From Nematostella vectensis (Eukaryota > Cnidaria > Anthozoa > Actiniaria > Edwardsiidae): a stretch of DNA of 64,000 nt. The DNA is taken from positions 7,357,015-7,421,014 of the forward strand of contig NC_064048.1 of NCBI RefSeq assembly GCF_932526225.1, in the 5' to 3' direction. Below, piece after piece: positions 41,653 to 53,787 of the stretch. The position numbers and the translations under genes are program-made. The notes beneath the pieces were generated by a model. That model saw only the letters and a list, made by a program, of their open reading frames with translations. It had not been told where the DNA came from and made no database searches. How positions within the stretch are numbered: position 1 is the first letter of the stretch; each line of letters opens with the position of its first letter.

Positions 41653-44441
41653 AAAAAGGAAAGGAGCGGTGGACAATACAGGAAAATACAGGAGAATACA
41701 GGAAAATACAGGAATATACAGGAGAATACATAAAGCTACAGGGATATAACTGAGAATACAGGAAGATACAGGGAAATACATGAGAATACAGGGAAATACA
41801 GTAGAATATAGCAGAATACAAGAAATTACAGGGAAATACTGGGAATACAAGGTAATACAGGAGAATACAGGGAAATACAGGAGAATACAGGGAAATACAA
41901 GAGAATACAGTGAAATACAGGAGAATACAGGGAATACAGGGAAATACAGGGAAATACAGGAGAATACAGGGGAATACAGGGAAATACAGGAGAATACAGG
42001 AAAATACAGGAGGATACAGGGGAATACAGGAGAATACAGGGAAATACAGGTGAATACAGGGAAATACAGGAGAATACAGGGGAATACAGGGAAACACAGG
42101 AGAATACAGGGAAATACAGGAGAATACAGGGAAATATAGGACAATACAGGAGAATACAGGGAAATAGAGGAGAATACAGGGAAATACAAGAGAATACAGG
42201 GAAATACAGGAGAATACAGGGAAATACAGGAGACTGGGAGCGAAATACAGAGAAAAGAGGCCTCTGCTAGCAGGGAAAAAGGAAAGGAGTTGTGGAGAAT
42301 ACAGGAAAATACAGGGATATACAGGAGAATATAAGAAGATACAGGGAAATACAGGGAAATACATGAGAATACAGGGAAATACAGTAGAATATAGCAGAAT
42401 ACAGGAAAACACAGGGAAATACTGGAAATACAGGGGGATACAAGGAAATACATGGAAATACAGGGGAATACAGGGAAACACAGGAGAATACAGGGAAATA
42501 CAGGAGAATACAGGGAAATACAGGGTAATACAGGGAAACACAGGAGAATACAGGGAAATACAGGAAAATACAGTGAAATACAGGGAAATAAAGAAGAATA
42601 CAGGGAAATACAATGAAATACAGGAGAATACAAGGGAAATACAAATAAAGGGAAATAAAGGAAAATACAGGGGAATACAGGGAAATTCAGGGAAATTCAG
42701 GAGAATACAGGGAAATACAAGTTAATACAGGAGAATGCAGGGGAATACAAGGAAATACATGGAAATACAGGGGAATACAGGGAAACACAGGAGAATACAG
42801 GGAAATACAGGAGAATACAGGGAAATACAAGAGAATACAGTGAAATACAGGAGAATACAGGGAATACAGGGAAATACAGGGAAATACAGGAGAATACAGG
42901 AAAATACAGGGGAATACAGGGAAATACAGGAGAATACAGGGAATACAGGGAATACAGGGAAATACAGGAGAATACAGGAGAATACAGGGGAATACAGGGA
43001 AATACAGGAGAATACAGGAAAATACAGGAGGATACAGGGGAATACAGGAGAATACAGGGAAATACAGGTGAATACAGGGAAATACAGGTGAATACAGGGA
43101 AATACAGGAGAATACAGGGGAATAAAGGGAAACACAGGAGAATACAGGGAAATACAGGAGAATACAGGGAAATATAGGACAATACAGGAGAATACAGGGA
43201 AATAGAGGAGAATACAGGGAAATACAAGAGAATACAGGGAAATACAGGAGAATACAGGGAAATACAGGAGACTGGGAGCGAAATACAGAGAAAAGAGGCC
43301 TCTGCTAGCAGGGAAAAAGGAAAGGAGTTGTGGAGAATACAGGAATATACAGGAGAATACAGGAGAATACAGGGGAATACAGGGAAATACAGGAGAATAC
43401 AGGAAAATACAGGAGGATACAGGGGAATACAGGAGAATACAGGGAAATACAGGTGAATACAGGGAAATACAGGTGAATACAGGGAAATACAGGAGAATAC
43501 AGGGGAATAAAGGGAAACACAGGAGAATACAGGGAAATACAGGAGAATACAGGGAAATATAGGACAATACAGGAGAATACAGGGAAATAGAGGAGAATAC
43601 AGGGAAATACAAGAGAATACAGGGAAATACAGGAGAATACAGGGAAATACAGGAGACTGGGAGCGAAATACAGAGAAAAGAGGCCTCTGCTAGCAGGGAA
43701 AAAGGAAAGGAGTTGTGGAGAATACAGGAATATACAGGAGAATATAAGAAGATACAGGGAAATACAGGGAAATACATGAGAATACAGGGAAATACAGTAG
43801 AATATAGCAGAATACAGGAAAACACAGGGAAATACTGGAAATACAGGGGGATACAAGGAAATACATGTAAATACAGGGGAATACAGGGAAACACAGGAGA
43901 ATACAGGGAAATACAGGAGAATACAGGGAAATACAGGGTAATACAGGGAAACACAGGAGAATACAGGGAAATACAGGGAAATACAGGGAAATACAGTGAA
44001 ATACAGGGAAATAAAGAAGAATACAGGGAAATACAATGAAATACAGGAAAATACAAGGGAAATACAAATAAAGGGAAATAAAGGAAAATACAGGGGAATA
44101 CAGGGAAATTCAGGAGAATACAGGGAAATACAAGTTAATACAGGAGAATGCAGGGAAATACAGGAGAATACAGGGAAATACAGGAGAATACAGGGAAAAA
44201 CAGGAGAATACAGGGAAATACAGGAGAATACAGGGAAATACTGGAGAATACAAGAAAATACAGGAGAATACAGTGAAATACAGGAGAATACAGGGAAATA
44301 CAGGAGAATACAGGGAAATACAGGAGAATACAGGGAAATACAAGAGAATACAGGGAAATACAGAAGAATACAGGGAAATACAGGAGAATACAGGGAAAAA
44401 CAGAAGAATACAGTGTTAACCAGGGAAATGTAGGGAAATAC
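41653..44441. repeat. 2.8-kb minisatellite, 20-bp unit, with higher-order structure
   Basis: The unit is GGGAAATACAGGAGAATACA with 10-bp half-units and frequent single-base variants. A block of about 75 bp (ACTGGGAGCGAAATACAGAG, then AAAGAGGCCTCTGCTAGCAG and GGAAAAAGGAAAGGAG) recurs at 42233, 43271 and 43656, and surrounding variant patterns recur with it (spacings 1038 and 385 bp), which is higher-order repeat structure. Open frames of up to 444 codons on the minus strand and 145 on the plus strand are only the repeat read as codons. Confidence 0.95.
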
Positions 44442-46582
44442 GACAGGATAAAAAAATGTCATGCATGCGCAGTTGTCAAAGCGCGACTAGCGAATTCGAG
44501 CATGGCGGATTTCACGATGGTTGGCCGGAATTTGGCTAATTTCATGCCGATAAAAAGCAAATTAAAACATAACGAACTAATATTTCCTATGTGATTTAAC
44601 TATGAAACGCCTTGGAAGGATTCAAAAGGCAATCTGCTACCGATTCGCTGAACATTTTCCGGATTTTCTGCTATCAATGAGAAGAATGACAGCAACATGG
44701 CGCGGAAAAAAGCATGAAGACATTGTTTCGAAAAGAAAATCATCAAGATCAGCTCAACAGTTCCCATGAGATCACTCTGAAAATAGTTTAACTTCATTAT
44801 ACCTTCATTACCGACTAGCTACAACGGCTATGGACTTGAACAGCGGTGAGATTTCCGGAACCAGCCGAGGTACTGTTGTAGGAAGCAATGTCACAAATTT
44901 TCTGTATCGTTATTATTATTAAAATCTCTGAATTAATAAAACCTCTTAGGTCGCCAAAGATATTGAGCAGCTTATTTTGTGAAATAAAGATTCGGAAATT
45001 TGGGCTAACGCAGCTTCTAACTGTTCTTTTCAGAAGAGTTGTCTCCCTCCCTCTACTTAACTATTAGTACTTATATACTTACTTATTGAATAGGAAAAAA
45101 ATTACTGATATGTATATTCAACTTCGGTTGAATCTAGTTACTTACACAGTAATTCATTTCATTTTTGTAATTAATGTTTAGATGTTATAACTATTATTGT
45201 TGGGATAATAAAACTCTTTTATTAACTTTTATTGTTGTTACTGTTAGCTATGTTTTTCTGACCCAGGTTCTTGGTGCTTGTGTATTTGTTGGTAAATTTT
45301 AGCTATATCAAGGTCTACAGTTCAATTAAATGTTTAGTATCACATTTTATTCAGTATGAGTACTGTTTTTGCCTCTCTTCCCTAGGACCAATGCTTTATG
45401 TGGTTGAGATGGACATATTGGCTCCCAGGTGATACCCCAAGATTTTGGAGGAATCCTTGCAGAAATAACCCTTAATACCTAAATGGATGTGTCTCATACC
45501 CTTTAAAGATGTCAATAGAAAACAAAGCAAAACACTATTATATGAACTCTTTACAATTTACTCATTTTTGTAAAAGCATCTATCAACAAACAGGCACACC
45601 CATATGATAATTAACCTGATAATTTGACCCAAAAGGCAAAACAACAACCCAAAAGATAACACACATTCCCTGAGTTGTTAATATTTACAGTATAATAGTT
45701 CAATCTCAAAAGATTTGTGGAGACCAAAATCCTAATGGAATAGCTCCGCCCCTCCCCTCAAGTGAACTGGCAAATCCCCATGTCCAGAAGCTTGGTGGCC
45801 ATATGATCTTTGGGGTCATCGAGTATGTAAGTTGCATGGAAAACTGCCAAATCAAACTTCTCATTCAGTGGAAAAAATGTAAATACATGAATAATGTTGC
45901 TTAAAATTCACTCAAAAAGCTGGAAAGTTCTTAGTCAAGCAAAGCTTATGACATACAACATTTAAATGAGAATACAGTACCATTGTGTAATGAATATACA
46001 GTACCAGATTGTCCTCCCCTACAACTTTTCTAATCCTTCAAGTAATGTTGAGGAATAATTTACAACCATACTGCTTTTTGATCTATGGCTGTTTTGTGAT
46101 GTTAAGCAAATAATAAAACTATTCCTACCATCAACTCCTGTGAAGGTTCCATTGCCAGACAAGAGGGGATTATCTGTGAGGAGAGCTTTCAATTGTTACT
46201 ATCTAGTCCCTAGTTTCTTTATTATTTATCTAAGAGACTTTTGAAGAAGTGGCGAGCTTATCTATGCAGCCAAGACCTTATATTTCGCAATTTCGTGAAG
46301 ATAACTCAACGAAGGTTAACACGATGCAAACACGTGAAAAAGCAATATATATAAGAGGATTTATTCACTATTGAAGATAACACAGGTACAATCGAAGCTG
46401 ACCTTACTATTTGTTGTTATCTATAGACTTGAGGTTTCGAAGCTGAGGGAAATCACACCAATAATATAAGTGTGAAAAGCCTTTAAAGATCCCCATGAGT
46501 TTATACGCTTCGGGCCGCCATTTTGTTTCTTTGCATTGAATTTCTCTCTAGTGCGCATGCGTGACATTTTTTTGATCCTGTC
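44442..46582. mobile_element. TIR DNA element of 2.1 kb at the minisatellite edge, 9-bp flanking repeat
   Basis: The ends GACAGGATAAAAAAATGTCA and, inverted, GACAGGATCAAAAAAATGTC continue as complementary CATGCGCA arms, about 32 bp in all. Both flanks are GGGAAATAC (44433-44441 and 46583-46591), a 9-bp repeat. Because the flank is minisatellite sequence, that duplication could be coincidental. If real, 9 bp fits Mutator-like or Merlin-like elements. The interior is AT-rich, contains the inverted partner of 36440-37010, and shows no transposase. Confidence 0.75.
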
Positions 46583-46994
46583 GGGAAATACAGGAAGATA
46601 AAGGAGAAGATATGAAAATTAATTAGAATACAATATAATATACTATTATAAAACACTATAATATGATTACATAAAGTAGTTACCTACCATTTAGGGATTT
46701 AAACGCACTATAAAAACTTGTAGAAAAATAGAATCAAAAAGCCCAAACTGTCGCGATCTCGTACCAGAACAATGAATACAATACACCAAAAACTGGAAAT
46801 CGACTCTGCCAAATTTTCGTCTTTAATAAGACTTCTTCAGGGCAGACTGAAGAAGGTGAATCGTTACAAGCTTATTTACATCAGAATAGTGGCGCGAGAC
46901 GCAAAAACATTACAACTGACAAAAACGCGCATTTTCTAGAATAGCGCTCGCGCTATGGATAAAAAGAATTTACACATCTCTACGTGGGTTCCTA

Positions 46995-48443
46995 CTACAA
47001 AAAAAGACCCCGCGGGTAGATAGACTTACGCCGATAAGCCCACTGGCCTTCCCTTTCCCTAAGCTGAGCCTCAGAGTTACACTTATCTATAAGTTGTACC
47101 ATAACATTATTAAGACCTAAATGATTGTCGCAATGAAAATGTTGATAGATAAGGTCATCCTTAACTCTTTCACTAACCGGTAAACTAGGGTGCTTATTTA
47201 ACCTACTTTTATGATTATTAAAACGCTTTCTAAAACTATTGATAGTAGACCCTACGTATTGCTTGCTACACATAGAGCAAGTAATTAGATAAACAACAAA
47301 ATCTGAGTTACAGTCCAAGTCAAAATTAATGACATATTTCTTATTAGTAACTGTACTGCGAAACTCCCGCCCTGTCTTAAGAAAGTTACACACCCTACAC
47401 CTTTTACCGCCACACTTACCACAACCTCTAACCTGAGTACTATCCTCTTTAAGAGAGGAGTGCACCAACATATCCTTTAAACTCCTAGGTTTCCTATAAG
47501 CCACCATAGGTACCCTACCAATAGCACCCCTACATCTACTAGAAGATTCTAGAACTGGCTGTAAATTACGAAGAATACCAGGTAAATTAGGTAAAGCTGG
47601 ATGAAAAGTGACTACAAAAGGTACACGATCATTTTTACCTTTACGCCTGTCTTTCAATGTGTCGTCCCTAGGAATACGTCTAACCCGGTCAACTTCCCTC
47701 CCCACAAACCTGCTGTCATAACCCCTATCAACTAAATAACCTTGTAACTCTAATACCCTCTTTTCGAAAGAAGAGTCTTCCGAACACATCCTACGAATAC
47801 GTAGTGCCTGCCCAAAAGGAATGCCTTTCTTACAAGCAGACAGATGACAGGACGTGTGAAAAAGATATTGATGCTTATCAGTAGGCATACTATGCAGATC
47901 TGTAGATACAAACCCATCCCTAAGAGTAAGTGAAACATCCAAAAAGTTTACCTGACTAGTAGACCACTCAAACGTAAATTTTATAGTTCTATGTATAGAG
48001 TTCATGTGAGCCATAAACTCTCTCAGAGCGTCCTCACCTTCAGTCCAGATCATGAAAATGTCATCGATATACCTACGCCATAAATAAGGCTTAAATGGAG
48101 AAGAGTCTATGATTTCCTTTTCCACTTTAGCCGTACCTATATACCTGTAAATAATGCTTCTTTTTAAATACTAAGTTATTATTCTCCAGGACAATGCGAG
48201 CTAAGTCCACAAGGTCCTCAGTAGGAATATAATTACCTGTTAACTTACCACGTTTGTCTAAAGCGGCTTTAAGAGCCTCCAACCCCTCATCATGGGGTAT
48301 GTGGGGGTAAAGCCCAACCACATCTGCTGTGACTAAGATAGCCCCCTGAGGTAAAGTTCCCATATCCCTCACTATATTAAGAAAATGTTTAGTATCCTTA
48401 ATATGGGATAGTGATGGGATCCAGTCTTCGGGAAAATCAATTC
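46995..48443 (-). pseudogene. Penelope-like retroelement: reverse transcriptase and GIY-YIG endonuclease, damaged
   Basis: The minus-strand reading begins near 48443 with an RT finger/palm segment (DWIPSLSHIKDTKHFL, then AILVTADVVGLYPHIPHDEG). It breaks at about 48126, where the conserved GTxxGTxxAPxYAN region is missing, and resumes with KVEKEI and the catalytic box YIDDIFMIW. After a linker come the paired-cysteine motif CGKCGGKRCRVCNF and a GIY-YIG endonuclease (FVVYLITCSMCSKQYVGST, SFRKRFNNHKS, a histidine pair, and REREGQWAYRRK with the catalytic glutamate). This RT plus C-terminal GIY-YIG order is diagnostic of Penelope-like elements. A small deletion with frame loss in RT makes it inactive. 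The 5' end is missing here but appears inverted next door (48444-48613). Confidence 0.92.
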
Positions 48444-48613
48444 TGATGTAAATAAGCTTGTTAATTTATCTAGCCGGGAACTTAGCCTTGGGTAGGTTGC
48501 TCTTCTTTCTAAGGGTCTTAAATTTTGTCCTACTCCTAATGAGTTGGATGTTTTTGCTTTACGTAAGGATATTAATGATTTCGTTAGGCGTATAAGAGCG
48601 AGAACTATGAGAG
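48444..48613 (+). pseudogene. Inverted 5' piece of the Penelope-like RT
   Basis: On the plus strand the text reads VNKLVNLSSRELSL, one stop, then VALLSKGLKFCPTPNELDVF and RKDINDFVRR. This is the N-terminal RT region that should precede the minus-strand element at 46995-48443. The two pieces meet head-to-head at about 48443, the layout of a 5' inversion (as in twin priming) or of two truncated copies colliding. Confidence 0.8.
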
Positions 48614-48629
48614 AATCAAAGATAGCCAA

Positions 48630-50760
48630 TGGGTATCCGAGGGATCTGGCTGGACTATAGAATCCGTCGATGGCCACTATCTCAATATCGTAAAATACGA
48701 GCCGATGAGGGGATCATTATACATCCAACTACGGAAGGAACTACGAAATAGTGCTAAAGGTTTGATTAACATGAAGAACGAGGACAACGAGTGCTTCAGA
48801 TTGTGCCACATCAGACACCTAAACCCATAGGGTAAAGACCCCCAGCGAATTAAGAAGCCTGACAGGAAATCTGTCAACGAATTGGACTACTCAGTCATTG
48901 AGTTCCCGGTGACTGTCAAACACTTAAACAAAGTCGAGAAGCAAAACGGGATCAACATCAATGTATTCAGTTACGATAACGAACAACCATATCCAATATA
49001 CATATCAAACGAGAGGTTCGAAGACCATATGGAGCTTCTACTAATCACTGAGGGTAGTAACAAGCACTACGTACTCATCAAAGACTTCAACAAATTCATG
49101 TTCAACCAGACGAAACATGAACATAATAAGCACTTTTGTATGAGCTGCCTCCAATGTTTCAGCTCTGAAAGAGTACTAACCAACCACACTGAAAACTGCC
49201 TCAACATCAATGGAGCACAAGCTGTTAAGATGCCAGACAAAGAGCACAGAACACTGAAGTTCACAAACCATCATAAACAGCTACCAGTGCCATTCGTGAT
49301 CTTCGCAGTCTTCGAAGCCATAACAGAGAAAATCAACGGATGCCCGCCTGACGATGGTAAATCATACGCTGTAGCATACCAAAAACACACCCACTGTGGA
49401 TCGGCGTACAAGATAGTCTGTACCTATGACGACAAGTACACAAAGAAGACTAAGATCTAAAGAGGTGAGAAAGCGGTGTAAAAGTTTATTGAAAACATGC
49501 TTGAGGGAGTTAAATACTGCAAGGGCATCGTTAAGAAGTACTTTAATAAACCACTAAGGATGTCCAAACAAGACGAAGACCAATTCCAAAAAGCCAAAGA
49601 GTGCCACATCTGTTGTATGGAGTACACTACCAAGGACACTAAAGTCAGATACCACTGCCATGTAACTGATGAGTACAGAGGCTCGGCACACAGAGAATGC
49701 ACCCTAAAGCTCAGGATAACTGAGCACCCTAAACCTGACGAGATCAAAGTGCCTGTCATTTTCCACAACCTAAAAGGATACGAGAGCCACTTCAAAACGC
49801 AATAGATCGGAGCCATCGTGAAGAAACATGCCTATGTAAACAGAAAAGGTGAAGAGAAACAGATGAACATTAATGCTATACCAAACAACATGGAGGGATA
49901 AGAAGAAGAACGTGCTACACTATAGAAACCTGCAGCTGTACATAGATCTAAGACTAAAGGTGACGGAAGTCCACCGGGTCCTAGAGTCCGACCAATCCCC
50001 ATTGCTCAAGCAGTACATAGACTTCAGCATTCGAAAAGGACTTCTTCAAGCTAATGAACGCGTGTTCGGAAAGACTATGTAGAACCTACGAAAGAGAGTC
50101 GACGTCCGGTTAGTGACCGATGAGAAAAAGCTAATCAAGCTGGCAAGCAATGCATCCTACGTGAGTATCAAGAAATTAAACAAAGACCTAGTGGCAGTCC
50201 ATAAGATCAAAGAGACACTGACCCTAATGTGCATCCTAGACCTTAGCAAGGTGCTGATGTACAACTTCCACTACAACTACATTAAAGAGAAGTACGAAGA
50301 CAAGGCACGGCTACTATTCACCGATACAGACAATCTGACCTACGAGATAGAGACAGAAGACGTGTACTACCAAGATTTCTGGAACAAGACAGATTCGACA
50401 ATAGCGACTATCCAAATAGCTCCACATACTTCAACGAAACTAACAAGAAGGTCATCGGCAAGTTCAAAGACAAGGCTGATGAAATCCCAATCTGCGAGTT
50501 TGTCGGACTGCGATCCAAAATGTACAGCTATGTGAAAAGCGACCAATCAGGAGGAAAGACAGCAAAGGAAATCAAAAAGAATGTAATCAAGAGTAATATC
50601 AAGCATGAAGACTATAAAAAGACAGATACACCACAAAATGAAGACCATCAGAAGCCAAAACCATGAGTTAGGAAGCTACGAAATCAATAAAGTTTCACTC
50701 AGCTGTTTCGACGGAATCAAAAGTTTAGCCTACGGACACTATAAGGTCGGACAATAACCC
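48630..50760 (+). pseudogene. Maverick/Polinton-type DNA polymerase B relic
   Basis: A chain of broken plus-strand frames reads a protein-primed family B polymerase of the kind carried by Mavericks/Polintons. Pieces in order: INMKNEDNECFRLCHIRHLN (48760s); a long intact stretch (48882-49460) with a zinc-finger-like HFCMSCLQCFSSERVLTNH; CHICCMEYTTKDTKV...YHCHVT (49590s); a palm segment with FTDTDNLTYEIETEDVY (50113-50535), where the usual DTDS is DTDN; and a C-terminal HELGSYEINKVSLS...SLAYGHYK (50660-50750). Several frameshifts and stops separate them. No capsid, integrase or protease gene is recognised nearby, so only the polymerase segment of an element is present, long inactive. Confidence 0.8.
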
Positions 50761-51025
50761 CGACCACCAAATTGACAGATGAATCTTTACTTGACACTGG
50801 CATCCACTAATTTGGAGAAAATATACCAACGCACCGAAACTATTTAAAAACAATTTCTAGTATAGTAGTATATGACCGAAGTCGCGCGAGACATTGACAA
50901 TAAAAAAAATCGTTTACTACGACGATGGGAGCAAGAATATCGTTGAGTACGCCAAAACTCTAGTAGAGGGTGTGAAACACCCCGTATTCATAAGCAGAAG
51001 AACTGAATATAAGGACCCTGTGAAA

Positions 51026-52046
51026 AAGTTATAAGGATCTTGGACTCCATTTTTGCCCTTACGGAAATTTTAATTTGGCTAAGGAGGAGCTAAAAAAAGT
51101 AGCATTAAAAGCGATGTTCAAGTTAAGAAAAAAAATGGGAGAGCACTTTAGACAAGATATCAAACTAACTCTCCGCCTTTTTGACACCTTGATACAACCA
51201 ATCCTACTTTATGGAAGCGAAATATGGGGAGCGGACTGCAAGAGAAAGCTAGAAAAAGATACAATAGAAATGGTCCACACTAAGTTTCTAAAATGGCTTC
51301 TCGGCGTAAACCGATACTAGCTCAAACGCGTGTAGGGCTGAATTAGGGCGATTCCCTCTCAGAACAAAAGCATAGTGTAGAGCGATCAAACTTTGGCTTA
51401 AACTTTCAGAAAACAATGGGAATAACGAGAAACTCTTCCGCAAAGCACATTCTGCCATATCTTATTATGAAAACAAACACTTTTGGTATAGAAAAAATAA
51501 ACAAATACTAGACCTTGCGGGTAAGAGCGATATTTGGCGACTGACACAAACACTCCCGAAGCAACATACAGTTTTCTTCAACAAAGGCTTTATGACATTG
51601 AACAACAGACATGGCTCAGCTCTATTCAAAATGACAACAGAGAAGACCAAGCCCAAAAGAACAAATCGCGTACGCTCAGAAAATTTAAACTGTCCCACAA
51701 TTTAGAAGATTATCTAACGGACGTAAAAAATATTGACCACAGAATTGCCCTTACTAAATTCAGGCTAAGCAATCACAAGCTAGCAATTGAAACCTAACGA
51801 AAAAAAATGCTTAGTGTACCAGGTAAAGTGGAGGATGAAAAGCATTTTCTGTGTGAGTGTCCGGCCTACAAAACGATCGTGATGATCTACTGGAATTCCT
51901 TAAAATGCATGCAGGTGTCAATGTTAGACCCCAAAGAAAATAATTTCGTCAGAATTATGGGATTGAGCCTGAATGGAAACGTGAATCGGCGCTTAGCGAA
52001 ACATAGTTTTTTAATGTATAAAGGCAAGAAATGTGAAGCTTCATGA
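51026..52046 (+). pseudogene. 5'-truncated non-LTR retrotransposon, RT C-terminal end
   Basis: YKDLGLHFCPYGNFNLAKEE leads into the typical RT thumb/C-terminal segment LFDTLIQPILLYGSEIWGAD and FLKWLLGVNRY (51075-51320). Degenerate frames follow. The final piece has DEKHFLCECPAY (51807-52046), the H/C motif that ends many LINE second open reading frames. There are multiple stops, and the 5' two thirds are missing, as is usual for target-primed insertions. The clade is uncertain. Confidence 0.75.
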
Positions 52047-52214
52047 CTACGTACAGTGACGTCATCTAATCCTCCTGAACAACAAGAATGAAAAAATGCA
52101 AAAGGCAAAGAAAGAGAAACATATCAACACCATTCAATATCATTTATTTAATAATTTGTGGATCTACACCGATGTAAATGTTCTATAAGGTGCATATAAG
52201 GTTCTATCTACATA

Positions 52215-52458
<244 letters not shown>

Positions 52459-52588
52459 ATATAGAACTGTAAATAAGTCTTTTTAAAACATTAAGCTTGT
52501 CCAGCGACTAATATTAACAATAATAATATCAGATCTTTCTAGTGAACTCTTTCTAGCATTTACTTTAATAAATCTGTGCATTCTCCCA

Positions 52589-52836
52589 ATAGACCGTTTT
52601 CAAGATGTTGCGCGCGCATCCAAAATGCCACAGAACATCGGGCCACAGCTGATCTTAAATGTAGTACAAAGTGGAGTTAACAGACGAAGCTATTGAAAAA
52701 GCTGCCAGAGTTCTTCTTTTGCAGATTTTTGGCGCTAGAGTCAAATTCCCCCTTTGTCCGCGTTATTTTGGATCAGCTATGGCCCGCCAGTCTGTGACAT
52801 TTTGGACGCGCGCGCAACATCGTGAAAACGGACTAT
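52589..52836. mobile_element. Palindromic MITE with ATAGACCGTTTTCA ends
   Basis: Left ATAGACCGTTTTCAAGATGT and right inverse ATAGTCCGTTTTCACGATGT continue through GCGCGCG and a CCAAAATG block, about 40 bp of TIR. Inside, CCGATGTTC.GGCCACAGCTGAT has an inverted partner as well. No coding capacity. Confidence 0.8.
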
Positions 52837-53787
52837 AACATAAGCCATTCTATCGATTTATGTATTCTCTGATCCCTGTGTAGCCAAAACTGTAAATCCT
52901 CTATATAGCATAACAAAGCGCTTTCTTGTGAAGTGTACGTTGTATTTATGTCCATCATCAGCATCTATAAGAACCGCAAATAATTATAATCATTATAATA
53001 ATTATAAACAAGGAACAGATAGTTTAAAGTCCATACAACCTTTCAGAGTTGATAGACTTTGTCAATTCTTTATAATTTCATCTTTCAAATAGTATGTGGT
53101 TCGTATGGACCCTATAAAACACGCGTTCGCGCGAATAACTCAAATCTGTAATATCGAGGTATTTTGGTCAACCTTCGGAAAAAAGGCCGTGAACTGAAAG
53201 GCCCGGGTTCAGTCATTTGTGACGTAGATCGAGATGTCAACCAAATTACATGAGAAAAAATATGCGCGCGCTAAACCGGTTCCCGTCTTCCCGTCTTCAT
53301 GTGGTTACAACTTTTACCGTCATCTTTATATCTCAACCTGGTAGTCAAATGATTATTTAACTTCAGGAAACAAATCTGAAAAATTTAGTAGATATTTTTT
53401 TAGTCTTTGAATTGTTTTTGCATTGTGCGCGCGCGCTGCATCGCAATCAAGAATGGCGACATTCTCACAAGCGCGCGCTGTTTTTGAAACCTACAACAAA
53501 ACGATATTTTCTTTTTTCGCATACAATTCTCGACTTTAAATTATTCTTTTCTTCATTGTGGGTAGCATTGCAATAGAAAACAATTCGTCAATATTTTGTG
53601 GTATTGCCGTCTCTGAATTTTAACGGATTTGAGGAAAATACATTGTTTCAGATTTTCCGGCCAAAACTTGGAATTATTCACTCGATTCAATCTCCTTTCG
53701 CGAGGCCAGGAAAATTTTCAAAGATCTGTAAAAAATTTAAATTTCAATCAATCGATACACACCTTAATAATGTCTGGACGAAACACA
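52837..53787. other. Non-coding, 3' side of the discoidin gene
   Basis: AT-rich sequence with scattered CGCGCG runs (53110-53470). Short plus-strand open frames overlap the last exon of the minus-strand gene and are its shadows. I see no exon or RNA gene. Confidence 0.5.

Noticed and set aside
41465-44462. Open frames of 329, 382, 385 and 444 codons on the minus strand and up to 145 on the plus strand
   Set aside because: They are the 10/20-bp minisatellite read as codons (YFPVFSCISLYSPVF repeats). Open frames exist in several registers at once and there is no start context or domain.
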